Shown one piece after another: positions 1-6,874 of a stretch of DNA of 17,460 bases. This stretch comes from UBA1664 sp964531715. GTDB lineage: Bacteria > Pseudomonadota > Alphaproteobacteria > Micavibrionales > UBA1664. The notes beneath the pieces were generated by a model that was not told where the DNA came from, did not search any database, and was given only the letters and a program-made list of their open reading frames with translations. The translations under genes were made by a program, and so were the position numbers. The stretch lies in contig CAZHEE010000017.1 in the NCBI GenBank assembly GCA_964531715.1, forward strand, positions 1 to 17,460, given 5' to 3'. The first letter of the stretch is position 1. Each line of letters begins with the position of its first letter.

Positions 1-986
1 TGCGTGGTCGCGGTAAATATCCCGAGCGTGACATACCCCATATGTGCCACGGAAGAATAGGCAATCATCTTCTTCATATCCGTCTGAACCAAGGCCACAA
101 GAGAGGTATAGATAATCGCGATAACGGAAAGCCAGAATATCATCGGCGCGAAATACGCGCTTGCCTCCGGGAAAAGCGGAAGCGAGAAACGCAAAAATCC
201 GTACCCTCCCATTTTCAATAAAACCCCGGCCAATATAACGGAGCCGCCGGTTGGCGCCTCCACATGGGCATCGGGCAACCATGTGTGAACAGGCCACATC
301 GGCATTTTTATCGCAAAACTGGCAAAAAAGGCGAGGAATAACCAATATTGCGCACCCGAGGCGACGCCTGCCTCCACAAGTGTCGGGATGTCGAATGTTC
401 CATTAATTGCATAGAGATAAAGGAACCCAATCAACATCAAAACCGAGCCGAGAAGCGTATAAAGAAAGAATTTCAGTGAAGCATAAACACGTCGCGCACC
501 GCCCCAAACACCGATTAAAATAAACATTGGGATGAGAACAGCCTCAAAGAAAATATAGAATAACAACCCGTCAAGCGCACAGAATGTGCCGATCATTAAT
601 GTTTCTAAAATCAGAAGAGCAATCACATATTCCCGCACGCGGTCATGAATGGATTGACGGCACAGCATGATGCAAATCGGCGTCAGCAATGCGGCAAGAA
701 TAATAAAAAAGAGGGATATTCCGTCAATCCCCATATGGTAAGAGAGGTTCAAGGTTTCAAACCAAACGGCTTTCTCAACGAACTGATAACCACTCTCGCT
801 CGGGTCAAATTGAATGAGTAAGATAAAGGATAAAATCATCACCGCGAAGGAAATAAATAATCCGACGTTGACAGCATTGCGCTTCATCCGCTCAATATCA
901 CTATCTTTTATAACTATGACGAATAACGCGCCGAGCAACGGCAGGAAAGTCAGGAATGAGAGAATGGGGAAAGACTCAAATGACAT
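1..986 (-). CDS. nuoM: NADH-quinone oxidoreductase subunit M, N-terminal 328 residues (runs off window)
   Basis: This is an antiporter-like proton-pumping subunit in the membrane arm of complex I in the inner membrane. Translating the minus strand from ATG 986-984 gives an unbroken hydrophobic frame to the window edge, about 328 of the usual ~500 residues. Family hallmarks are visible: the Glu-containing helix FFEAVLIPMFILIGVWGG and the Lys-containing helix followed by the loop KMPMWPVHTWLPDAH, which hold the key charged residues of proton translocation. MKKMIAYSSVAHMGY also matches NuoM. A purine-rich AGGGATA lies just upstream of the start. The gene follows nuoL in the same direction after a gap of about 125 bp that contains an 86-bp palindromic repeat. 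nuoN would be expected next, outside the window. The assignment as nuoM and not nuoN or nuoL rests on these motifs and on gene order. Confidence 0.95.
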   Translation of the reverse strand, partial: MSFESFPILSFLTFLPLLGALFVIVIKDSDIERMKRNAVNVGLFISFAVMILSFILLIQFDPSESGYQFVEKAVWFETLNLSYHMGIDGISLFFIILAALLTPICIMLCRQSIHDRVREYVIALLILETLMIGTFCALDGLLFYIFFEAVLIPMFILIGVWGGARRVYASLKFFLYTLLGSVLMLIGFLYLYAINGTFDIPTLVEAGVASGAQYWLFLAFFASFAIKMPMWPVHTWLPDAHVEAPTGGSVILAGVLLKMGGYGFLRFSLPLFPEASAYFAPMIFWLSVIAIIYTSLVALVQTDMKKMIAYSSVAHMGYVTLGIFTATT

Positions 987-1005
987 TTATTATCCCTACT
1001 TGTTT

Positions 1006-1091
1006 CGTCATTGCGCGGAGCGTAGCGACAAAGCAATCCATACGATGATTGCTATGGATTGCCGCGCTCTCTTCGTTCGCAAGCAATGACG
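1006..1091. repeat. 86-bp palindromic REP-like element, type D, copy 1
   Basis: The element begins CGTCATTGCG and ends in the complement CAATGACG. It has an inner core AAGCAATCCATACGATGATT followed by GCTATGGATTGC, so it can fold into an outer stem with inner hairpins. It fills most of the nuoL-nuoM gap. The reverse complement of the copy at 3064-3149 matches it at about 81 of 86 positions. It would be transcribed with the nuo mRNA, where it could act as a processing or stabilising hairpin (inference). Confidence 0.85.
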
Positions 1092-1111
1092 GCTGTATAA
1101 TATAACTCATA

Positions 1112-3046
1112 TCACATCACCATCCTGTAGAAAATCCAGCAGATAATCAGGACAAGCCCGACCATCATCGTAAAGGCATAATGATAGATAAAACCTGACT
1201 GAAAGCGGGAGAGCGCATCACCCCTGCCCTTTGCAATAGTCGCCATGCCATCAGGGCCAAGGCCATTTATAATGGCCTGATCACCTTTTGAGAAAAAGAA
1301 ATGCCCGAGTTTAATGGCAGGTTGCTGAAAGATTTTATGGTATAATTCATCAATGTAATATTTGTTAAAAACAAGGCGATATAAACCGCCGAGTGTGCTT
1401 GCAAGACGCCGCGCGAAACCACCGCCAAGACCATATACCAACGTGGCAAGAATTATCCCAGCAACCGCTGCGACCAAGGGTGCTTTCTTCACCCATAGCG
1501 CAACATGATGTGCGGCCTCAACCGTATCATTTTGAGGCAGGATAAAGAGTGCCTCGCGCCAGAAAGTCTCACGGCTATCGCCAACAAAAATATTATAAAA
1601 GACCGCCCCTGCCGCGATTGCACCCACTGCCAAAATAACCAGTGGCACGGTCATTGAAAGCGGGCTTTCATGGACATGAGAGTACGTCTTATCATCCGCG
1701 CGGGTTGGCCCGTGGAAAGTCATGACCAGCAACCGCCAAGAATAAAATGCCGTTAAAAATGCCGCCGCAATACCGAGCCAATAAGCCACAAGCCCATGAG
1801 TTGAATGGTCGGCATAGGCTGCCTCTAAAACCATATCTTTTGAGTAATAGCCGGCAAAAAGCGGTATTCCCGCCAAGGCCAGTGACCCGATCCACATCAT
1901 CGCATAGGTAAAGGGGATTTTATGCCAAATTCCGCCCATTTTCCGCATATCCTGTTCATTGCTCATCGCATGAATGACTGAACCCGCACCTAAAAACAGC
2001 AACGCTTTAAAAAATGCATGTGTCATCAGGTGAAACATCGCCGCGCCGTAAGCGGAAACGCCAAGCGCGAAAAACATATAACCGAGCTGGCTCATCGTTG
2101 AATAGGCAATGACGCGCTTAATATCAAATTGAGTCAGGCCAATCGTCGCCGCAAAAATTGCGGTAAAAGCGCCCAGATAGGTGACGACCAACAACGCATC
2201 AGGCGCAAATTCGAATAAGGGCGAAAACCGCGCTATCAAAAACACGCCCGCAGTGACCATTGTTGCCGCGTGAATGAGCGCGGAAACAGGGGTTGGTCCC
2301 TCCATCGCATCGGGTAGCCACGTGTGAAGCCCAAGCTGTGCGGACTTCCCGCACGCCCCGATAAAAAGAAGTAAACAAGCAAGTGTGAGGGCATGAACTT
2401 CAAAACCCCAAAAGGTAAAACTGGCTTCTGCCATGCCTGTCGATTGCGCAAAAATCTCATCAAACTGGACTGACCCAAATATCATGAAGATTGTAAAAAC
2501 CCCAAGTGCAAGCCCCATATCGCCAACTCTATTCACGATAAAGGCCTTCATTGCCGCGCGATTGGCGGAATGTTTTTTGTTCCAAAACCCGATCAGCAAA
2601 TAAGAGGCGAGACCGACCCCCTCCCAACCGAAGAATAACTGTATCAGGTTGTCCGCTGTGACAAGCATGAGCATCGCAAATGTGAAGAGCGAGAGGTAAC
2701 TCATAAATCGCCCTTTTGCCTCATCATGGCTCATATATCCGATGGAATAGAGGTGAACGCAGGCCGAAACAATTGTTATCACACACATCATGACAACGGA
2801 CAAGGTATCAAGGCGAATCGCCCAATTCAGGGTAAAGTCGCCAGAGGTAATCCACGGCATGAGCGTGATTGTACGGACATTCCCGTCAAGGGCGACATCC
2901 TTGAACAGCCAGCAAGAGATTGTGGCAGAAATAAACAGCCCGAGTGTTGTGAGAATTTGGCAAGCCCTATGCCCTAATGTTTTGCCACTAAGAAAAGTAA
3001 TCGCGAAGGTGATAAGCGGGATGAAGACTGCTAAAGTTTCTAACAT
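1112..3046 (-). CDS. nuoL: NADH-quinone oxidoreductase subunit L
   Basis: This is the distal antiporter-like subunit of complex I, which carries the long lateral helix that couples the membrane arm. The 644-residue product is normal for NuoL. The N-terminus MLETLAVFIPL fits the family. The helix FFGWEGVGLASYLLIGFW carries the conserved Glu, and GKSAQLGLHTWLPDAMEGP followed by TPVSALIHAATMV carries the conserved Lys and the loop typical of NuoL. A long C-terminal hydrophobic extension after residue ~500 agrees with the lateral helix and last membrane segment. It is read in the order nuoK-nuoL-nuoM. Both flanking gaps (118 and 125 bp) are larger than the nuoJ-nuoK gap, and each contains an 86-bp palindromic repeat, so nuoL is bracketed by inverted copies of one element. 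Confidence 0.97.
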   Translation of the reverse strand: MLETLAVFIPLITFAITFLSGKTLGHRACQILTTLGLFISATISCWLFKDVALDGNVRTITLMPWITSGDFTLNWAIRLDTLSVVMMCVITIVSACVHLYSIGYMSHDEAKGRFMSYLSLFTFAMLMLVTADNLIQLFFGWEGVGLASYLLIGFWNKKHSANRAAMKAFIVNRVGDMGLALGVFTIFMIFGSVQFDEIFAQSTGMAEASFTFWGFEVHALTLACLLLFIGACGKSAQLGLHTWLPDAMEGPTPVSALIHAATMVTAGVFLIARFSPLFEFAPDALLVVTYLGAFTAIFAATIGLTQFDIKRVIAYSTMSQLGYMFFALGVSAYGAAMFHLMTHAFFKALLFLGAGSVIHAMSNEQDMRKMGGIWHKIPFTYAMMWIGSLALAGIPLFAGYYSKDMVLEAAYADHSTHGLVAYWLGIAAAFLTAFYSWRLLVMTFHGPTRADDKTYSHVHESPLSMTVPLVILAVGAIAAGAVFYNIFVGDSRETFWREALFILPQNDTVEAAHHVALWVKKAPLVAAVAGIILATLVYGLGGGFARRLASTLGGLYRLVFNKYYIDELYHKIFQQPAIKLGHFFFSKGDQAIINGLGPDGMATIAKGRGDALSRFQSGFIYHYAFTMMVGLVLIICWIFYRMVM

Positions 3047-3063
3047 TTAAAGCCCTCTCTTTC

Positions 3064-3149
3064 CGTCATTGCGAGCGAGCGTAGAGAGCGCGGCAATCCA
3101 TAGCAATCATCGTATGGATTGCTTTGTCGCTTCGCTCCGCGCAATGACG
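3064..3149. repeat. 86-bp palindromic REP-like element, type D, copy 2 (inverted relative to copy 1)
   Basis: It starts CGTCATTGCGAGCGAGCG and ends CGCGCAATGACG, and lies between nuoK and nuoL. It has the same length as copy 1, and its reverse complement differs from copy 1 at only about five positions. The asymmetric core (ATAGCAATCATCGTATGG) shows the two copies are in opposite orientation. Confidence 0.85.
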
Positions 3150-3164
3150 GCATGAAAAGAACAC

Positions 3165-3473
3165 TCATCCCTTTAACTCCGATAAATCATCAACGAGAAT
3201 GCGCCCTTTATTTCGAAAAAAAGTCACTAATATAGCCAGACCGATTGCCGATTCTGCCGCGGCCACCGTCAGGATGAACATTGTAAAAACCTGCCCATGC
3301 AAATCACCAAGCCACGCCGAAAAGGCGATAAAATTGATACTGACAGACAAAAGCATAAGCTCTACCGACATGAGGATCACAATAATATTCTTACGATTAA
3401 GAAAAATACCGAATACGCCTATTACAAATAAAATCGCGGCAAGGGACAGATAATGAAAAAGCGTTATTTCCAT
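3165..3473 (-). CDS. nuoK: NADH-quinone oxidoreductase subunit K
   Basis: This is a small three-helix membrane subunit of complex I, part of the proton path next to NuoJ. At 102 residues it has the usual family length. The two membrane-embedded glutamates are visible: E38 in MSVELMLLSVSINF and E74 in AAAESAIGLAI. Three hydrophobic segments lie at about residues 4-24, 29-50 and 61-84. The start ATG at 3473 follows the nuoJ stop by only 3 bp, which indicates translational coupling in one operon. After its stop there is a repeat element before nuoL. Confidence 0.96.
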   Translation of the reverse strand: MEITLFHYLSLAAILFVIGVFGIFLNRKNIIVILMSVELMLLSVSINFIAFSAWLGDLHGQVFTMFILTVAAAESAIGLAILVTFFRNKGRILVDDLSELKG

Positions 3474-3476
3474 AGT

Positions 3477-4085
3477 TTAAACGCCTTCTCCGTTTTTGAC
3501 TTTGACTAACTCGACAGCATCGCTTGGCTCGGTTGAGAGTTGCTTACCGATATTTTGCCGCTTTACCCCCGGACGATGACGAAGCGTCAAAGTAATCGCA
3601 CCAATCATTGCAACCAATAAAATCAAGCCTGACAACTGAAACGGGAGAACATAATCTGTATAAAGTATCTCACCCAAAGCATGTGTATTTGATCGTGCCG
3701 CCTCATCGACAGGTGCGGCCACATTCACGGTCGCCAGCCCACGCTCATCCCACGTCATGTAAATCAGCCCAAGCTGAACCAAAAGCACACCGCCAATAAT
3801 AAGCCCGAGCGGAACATATTGCATCGTGCCTTTTCTCAAGCCCGCAAAATCAACATCCAACATCATGACAACAAAAAGAAAAAGGACGGCCACCGCGCCG
3901 ACATAGACGATCGCTAAGATTAGCCCAACAAACTCAGCACCAAGCATGACGAATAAGCCGGCCGCGGTAAAAAACGCCGCAATTAAAAATAACACAGAGT
4001 GAACAGGATTGCGCGCAGTTATCACAAGCAACGCCGAAGTGATCAGGAAAAAGGCAAAGATATAAAAGACGATTGAGGCAATCAC
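3477..4085 (-). CDS. nuoJ: NADH-quinone oxidoreductase subunit J
   Basis: This is a five-helix membrane subunit of complex I that includes the helix undergoing a pi-bulge transition during coupling. The 202-residue product has the typical alphaproteobacterial start MIASIVFYIFAFF, then ARNPVHSVLFLI and the hallmark YVGAVAVLFLFVVMML. The start is GTG at 4085; it is chosen because the protein then begins exactly where family members do and no upstream alternative extends the homology. No strong Shine-Dalgarno is seen before it. nuoI, its usual upstream neighbour, is not adjacent: 1.77 kb containing a repeat island, a photolyase-like gene and an antisense ORF intervenes. The gene may therefore need its own promoter (see 4132-4160). 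Confidence 0.95.
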   Translation of the reverse strand: MIASIVFYIFAFFLITSALLVITARNPVHSVLFLIAAFFTAAGLFVMLGAEFVGLILAIVYVGAVAVLFLFVVMMLDVDFAGLRKGTMQYVPLGLIIGGVLLVQLGLIYMTWDERGLATVNVAAPVDEAARSNTHALGEILYTDYVLPFQLSGLILLVAMIGAITLTLRHRPGVKRQNIGKQLSTEPSDAVELVKVKNGEGV

Positions 4086-4131
4086 GGCTTAAAGACAGAT
4101 CCCGTTTATAGATTCGTTATAACAGCTTCTA

Positions 4132-4160
4132 TTTGTATCGGGTTTGTGAAAAAGTGGCAA
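4132..4160 (-). promoter_or_regulatory. Candidate sigma70-type promoter for nuoJKLM
   Basis: On the minus strand TTGCCA (4160-4155, five of six matches to the -35 consensus) is followed after 17 bp by TACAAA (4137-4132, four of six matches to the -10 box). It lies 47 bp upstream of the nuoJ start. A promoter is expected somewhere here because nuoJ is separated from nuoI. This is a pattern match only and such matches arise by chance. Confidence 0.3.
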
Positions 4161-4217
4161 GCCTGAGACGAAAAACTATCCTCGGCTTTGAACGCCTGTT
4201 TTTTATCTTAGAGGTAA

Positions 4218-4270
4218 AACCCTTCTCCCTTGGGAGAAGGTGGCGAACAAAGAGAGCCGGATGAGGGGTT
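4218..4270. repeat. REP-like palindrome, type A (CCCTTCTCCC...GATGAGGG)
   Basis: The sequence ACCCTTCTCCCTTGGGAGAA forms a compact hairpin, followed by GGTGGCGAAC and closing GATGAGGGGTT, which pairs with the left end AACCC. It is of the widespread CTCTCCC/GGGTGAGGG class. Two further members occur at 4460-4496 and, inside mfd, at 9946-9998. Confidence 0.7.
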
Positions 4271-4305
4271 TTATTAAGGTATTATAGTCGTTTGTAAATA
4301 GAAAG

Positions 4306-4420
4306 CGTCATTGCGAGGGAGCCCCCTGCCTTCGCAGAGGGCAGGCTTTGCGACCGCGGCAATCCATAGGATGCTCAAGATTGTATAGATTGCTTCGTCA
4401 CTCTGTTCCTCGCAATGACG
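4306..4420. repeat. Type D palindromic element, copy 3, with a nested GC-rich insert
   Basis: Ends CGTCATTGCGAGG and CCTCGCAATGACG are exact inverted repeats. The core (GCGGCAATCCATAGGATGCT, then TAGATTGCTTCGTCAC) matches copies 1 and 2. The left arm contains an additional GC-rich palindromic insert around 4323-4345 (CCTGCC ... GGCAGG), which makes this copy 115 bp instead of 86 bp. Confidence 0.8.
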
Positions 4421-4459
4421 GATTATTTTGTATGAACCCTTCATAGAAATGGCTATATA

Positions 4460-4496
4460 TCCCCTCACCCTAACCTTCTCCCCAAGGAGAGGGGAT
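4460..4496. repeat. REP-like palindrome, type A, short copy
   Basis: TCCCCTCACCCTAACC is followed by TTCTCCCCAAGGAGAGGGGA. The right half is a hairpin and the left half carries the CCCTCACCC signature. It begins 8 bp after the stop of the photolyase-like gene, so its hairpin might also act in transcript termination or 3'-end protection (inference). Confidence 0.7.
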
Positions 4497-4504
4497 AAAT
4501 CATA

Positions 4505-5605
4505 TTAACGCTTAAATGTCAAATTTAATTCTTCAATCAAATCAGGAATATATTTTTTAAATCCGAAAAAGCCTTTGGTTGCGTATGGCCAGCAAGCGGC
4601 ATCATACGCGCAATCAATCTCAATAATATCGTGATTTTGAAGTGTATGCCTCACATGACCGACAGGCATACGGGCAGTCACAATATGATCGAGGTTATTA
4701 TCATTCTTCCACTGTGCAATATCTTCAATCATATCAATACCTTGCATGAACTTATTCACATGGTTGTTCACATTAGTCGCAACGCCTTCAACGGCTCTAT
4801 TTTGCGATAAATTAATCGCGGCGGTTGCTGTAAAATCGCCTTCAATCCATTCATGCGCACGAACATCGCTTTCAGTGATGAGCAGGCCTATGCGTCCGTC
4901 TTTCGGCATATCGAAATTATAAGTCGGCGCAAGAGCTTCAGGTTTATCGTAAGGTTCTTTCAAGGCTTGCGCCTCGTCTGCCAATCCTTGAGGGTCAAAA
5001 CGGTCATGCGTATATTTCTTGATATTGGACGCGCGCGCGAGGTAGGTTTTCCCCTTTGTTTGTAAACCCGCAACCCATCGCCAGCTGAGCGTATTACTCG
5101 CCGCATCACCATCCAATAAATTCTGCATAAAGAAATCCGCACCAAGCTGCCATGGCAGTTCCAGCGTGAAAATCCAAATGCTGGCGAACCACATGCGCGC
5201 GTGATTATGGAGGTAGCCAGTCTCGGTCAGTTCCCGCACCCAATAATCAAAGCAATCAATACCCGTTTGCCCCTCTATTGCCTTGTGATAATCTTTGGGT
5301 AAGTCCTCGTGTAGTGTTTGAACATCCTGCCAATAATTATGCCAAATCTGAGGGCGATGTTCCAGCCAGCCTTTCCAATAGGTCCGCCAAAACACCTCAT
5401 CAATAAATTTTTGAATTGTATTGTAAGAATATTTGTTAAGCGCGGCGCGGATGACTTCATCCTCACGCAATGCGCGATAACTGATATAGGGCGAAAGTTG
5501 CGATACATTCGCATGACCCTCGATATCGTAATTGCGCTCGGCGGCGTAATGCCTCAAATCGCTCGTGATGAAATTATGAAGTTTTTCTGTTGCTTTTTTA
5601 TACAT
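4505..5605 (-). CDS. Short photolyase/cryptochrome-like FAD-binding protein without N-terminal antenna domain
   Basis: The 366-residue protein begins directly in the FAD-binding fold of the photolyase/cryptochrome family. Visible family motifs are SQLSPYISYRAL (35-46), the helix FIDEVFWRTYWKGWLEHRP (67-85), GQTGIDCFD (112-120), GYLHNHARMWFAS (130-142) and DGDAASNTLSWRWVAG (165-180), which correspond to FAD- and DNA-contacting segments; W175 and W177 are candidate electron-transfer tryptophans. The usual N-terminal alpha/beta antenna domain (about 130 residues) is absent. Instead, residues ~236-366 look alpha/beta (GRIGLLITESDVR, DHIVTARMPVGHV, then WPYATKGFFGFKKYIPDLI) and could be a C-terminal Rossmann-like replacement. 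Its role may be light-driven DNA repair or signalling; the substrate cannot be told. The gene lies between nuoI and nuoJ in the same direction, an unusual site. Family confidence is high, function open. Confidence 0.82.
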   Translation of the reverse strand: MYKKATEKLHNFITSDLRHYAAERNYDIEGHANVSQLSPYISYRALREDEVIRAALNKYSYNTIQKFIDEVFWRTYWKGWLEHRPQIWHNYWQDVQTLHEDLPKDYHKAIEGQTGIDCFDYWVRELTETGYLHNHARMWFASIWIFTLELPWQLGADFFMQNLLDGDAASNTLSWRWVAGLQTKGKTYLARASNIKKYTHDRFDPQGLADEAQALKEPYDKPEALAPTYNFDMPKDGRIGLLITESDVRAHEWIEGDFTATAAINLSQNRAVEGVATNVNNHVNKFMQGIDMIEDIAQWKNDNNLDHIVTARMPVGHVRHTLQNHDIIEIDCAYDAACWPYATKGFFGFKKYIPDLIEELNLTFKR

Positions 5606-5648
5606 ATTGGTGTTATGAACGCCCCAAATAACAAAAGGTTTAAAAATT

Positions 5649-5885
5649 ATGGCAGTTACAGCGTTTAGGGAAACTTTAACCGAGCAAGATAGATTATTAG
5701 AAAGATTGACACCACTTGTAAGAGAGCATGAGCCTGAATTGCTTGTTTGTCCTGGTGATGAAGATAACTATAGAAATTTGAGTGTTGAAACATTAAGAGG
5801 ATTGTTACAAGTTTATGAAAATTGGGAGCAATTTCAAGCTTTAATAGCAGGCTCTAACGATACCCCGCGTCCGCGTGCAAGTTAG
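5649..5885 (+). CDS. Small AT-rich orphan protein, unknown function
   Basis: The 78-residue product is not recognised. It is charged and probably helical (TEQDRLLERLTPLVREHEPE; then LSVETLRGLLQVYENWEQFQ) with no signal peptide or membrane segment. AAAAGG lies about 10 bp before ATG 5649, a fair ribosome binding site. Codon use differs from the neighbours: arginine is AGA or AGG throughout the body and leucine is mostly TTA/TTG, while nearby core genes favour CGN and CTN. The last ~10 residues (NDTPRPRAS, with CGT arginine codons) are encoded antisense to the nuoI 3' end, a 32-bp overlap. This suggests an acquired segment whose original stop was lost on insertion, or a chance extension. It is divergent from the photolyase-like gene, 43 bp away. 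Whether it is expressed is uncertain. Confidence 0.5.
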   Translation: MAVTAFRETLTEQDRLLERLTPLVREHEPELLVCPGDEDNYRNLSVETLRGLLQVYENWEQFQALIAGSNDTPRPRAS

Positions 5886-6339
5886 CGGCAAGCTGAGCCT
5901 CCCATTTGTCACCATTTTCCAGAAGTTTTTCTTTGTTATAAAATAGCTCCTCACGCGTTTCGGTGGCAAATTCGAAATTAGGCCCCTCAACAATGGCATC
6001 GACCGGGCAGGCCTCCTGACACAACCCGCAATAAATGCATTTCGTCATATCGATATCGTATTTTGTTGTCCTGCGTGAGCCATCTTCGCGCTCTTCCGCC
6101 TCAATCGTGATAGCCAGAGCGGGACAAGCCGCCTCACATAATTTACAGGCAATGCATCGTTCCTCACCATTTGGATAGCGGCGCAAAGCATGCTCCCCCC
6201 GAAAGCGTGGTGAAATCGGGGCTTTTTCATTTGGATAGCTGAGCGTTGCGCGCTCCCGAAACATGTATGAAAATGTCTTGGCAAATCCGACCAGAATTTC
6301 ATAGAGCAGAAATGATTTTGCAAAGCGTATAACTGACAT
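5854..6339 (-). CDS. nuoI: NADH-quinone oxidoreductase subunit I (two 4Fe-4S clusters)
   Basis: This is the peripheral-arm subunit that carries clusters N6a and N6b and passes electrons towards N2 and quinone. The 161-residue product has the normal length and the alphaproteobacterial signature SPRFRGEHALRRYPNGEE. Two complete ferredoxin motifs are present: C62, C65, C68, C72 and C101, C104, C107, C111. The C-terminus ANLHADAGYR is intact. The start ATG 6339 gives the expected MSVIRFAKSFLLYE amphipathic N-terminus. Context is odd: upstream is an unrecognised gene and not nuoH, and downstream is 1.77 kb of foreign-looking sequence before nuoJ. The last 32 bp overlap an antisense ORF. Confidence 0.97.
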   Translation of the reverse strand: MSVIRFAKSFLLYEILVGFAKTFSYMFRERATLSYPNEKAPISPRFRGEHALRRYPNGEERCIACKLCEAACPALAITIEAEEREDGSRRTTKYDIDMTKCIYCGLCQEACPVDAIVEGPNFEFATETREELFYNKEKLLENGDKWEAQLAANLHADAGYR

Positions 6340-6388
6340 AATTTAAAGGTAACGTATTCACGCGATTTTGGAAGAGAATTTTGAAAGT

Positions 6389-6808
6389 TTAACTCTCATC
6401 CAGTTTTTTACGCGACATGGCCGCGAGAGTGTGCATCGTATCGACATGGCTTTGGCTCGCCGCTTTTTTCTTTAAGGGAATACCGACTGACTCCTGCCCA
6501 AATTGAAGAGCCTCCTTCGAGACGAAACCGCGCAAGATATCTTTGCCGATTGTTGCTTTTTGACTTGCCGAAAGCTCGGCTTCGCGCGCCTCTTCTTCCA
6601 AGATTTCGGTATCGCTTTTAAGCATACGGCGGAGAACCCGCTCGGTCGCATAGGCCGTAATGCCGTTCAAATGCGGCATAGTGAGGTCAAGCAGGAATTT
6701 ATGATCCTCATAAAGCCAAGCAAAAATCTGCTTCTTAGCCTCGGTCACATTACCGTTATGCAGGCGCAATGCCTCTCTGATACGATTTTCAGTATAGCTT
6801 TTTGTCAT
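6389..6808 (-). CDS. Conserved-looking hypothetical protein, 139 residues
   Basis: The protein is not recognised. The N-terminal third (NRIREALRLHNGNVTEAKKQ) resembles the first helices of a Fis-type helix-turn-helix, in which a GN-x-T-x-A turn precedes the recognition helix, but the continuation is not a clear match. A helical middle (HLNGITAYATERVLRRMLKS) is followed by an acidic stretch (EILEEEAREAELS) and a Lys/Ser-rich tail. No membrane segment or signal peptide is seen. Base and codon use match nearby core genes (CGC/CGG arginine), unlike the adjacent orphan ORF. It is 49 bp upstream of nuoI in the same direction and could be co-transcribed. It starts divergently from the ORF at 6875. 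Confidence 0.7.
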   Translation of the reverse strand: MTKSYTENRIREALRLHNGNVTEAKKQIFAWLYEDHKFLLDLTMPHLNGITAYATERVLRRMLKSDTEILEEEAREAELSASQKATIGKDILRGFVSKEALQFGQESVGIPLKKKAASQSHVDTMHTLAAMSRKKLDES

Positions 6809-6874
6809 GCATAAAAGTATCGCACATCAAATGGCATGTTGTAAATAAAGAGCATTCCATGTTAAATTTTCATA

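Larger units (their letters stand above)
4086..4504. other. 419-bp gene-free repeat island between nuoJ and the photolyase-like gene
   Basis: No credible gene is seen. The half nearest nuoJ (4086-4217) is unique sequence with one candidate minus-strand promoter. The other half (4218-4496) holds three palindromic repeats in a row from two families. Short ORFs here read through the repeats and look spurious. Confidence 0.75.

Noticed and set aside
814..1089. Plus-strand open frame antisense to the start of nuoM
   Set aside because: It is antisense to the clear nuoM coding frame, and its C-terminal part is just translation of the 86-bp palindromic repeat.
1006..4420. Possible CRISPR array made of the repeated CGTCATTGCG elements
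   Set aside because: The copies are few, long, palindromic and kilobases apart in mixed orientation, with genes between them; no regular repeat-spacer pattern exists.
4274..4468. Minus-strand open frame of 64 codons in the nuoJ-photolyase gap
   Set aside because: It reads through the type D palindrome and its nested insert and has no family character or ribosome binding site.
4505..5605. Photolyase gene truncated at its 5' end by the insertion
   Set aside because: The region upstream of its ATG encodes no antenna domain in any frame on this strand, and the protein has a C-terminal domain of its own, so an antenna-less family member explains it better than truncation.
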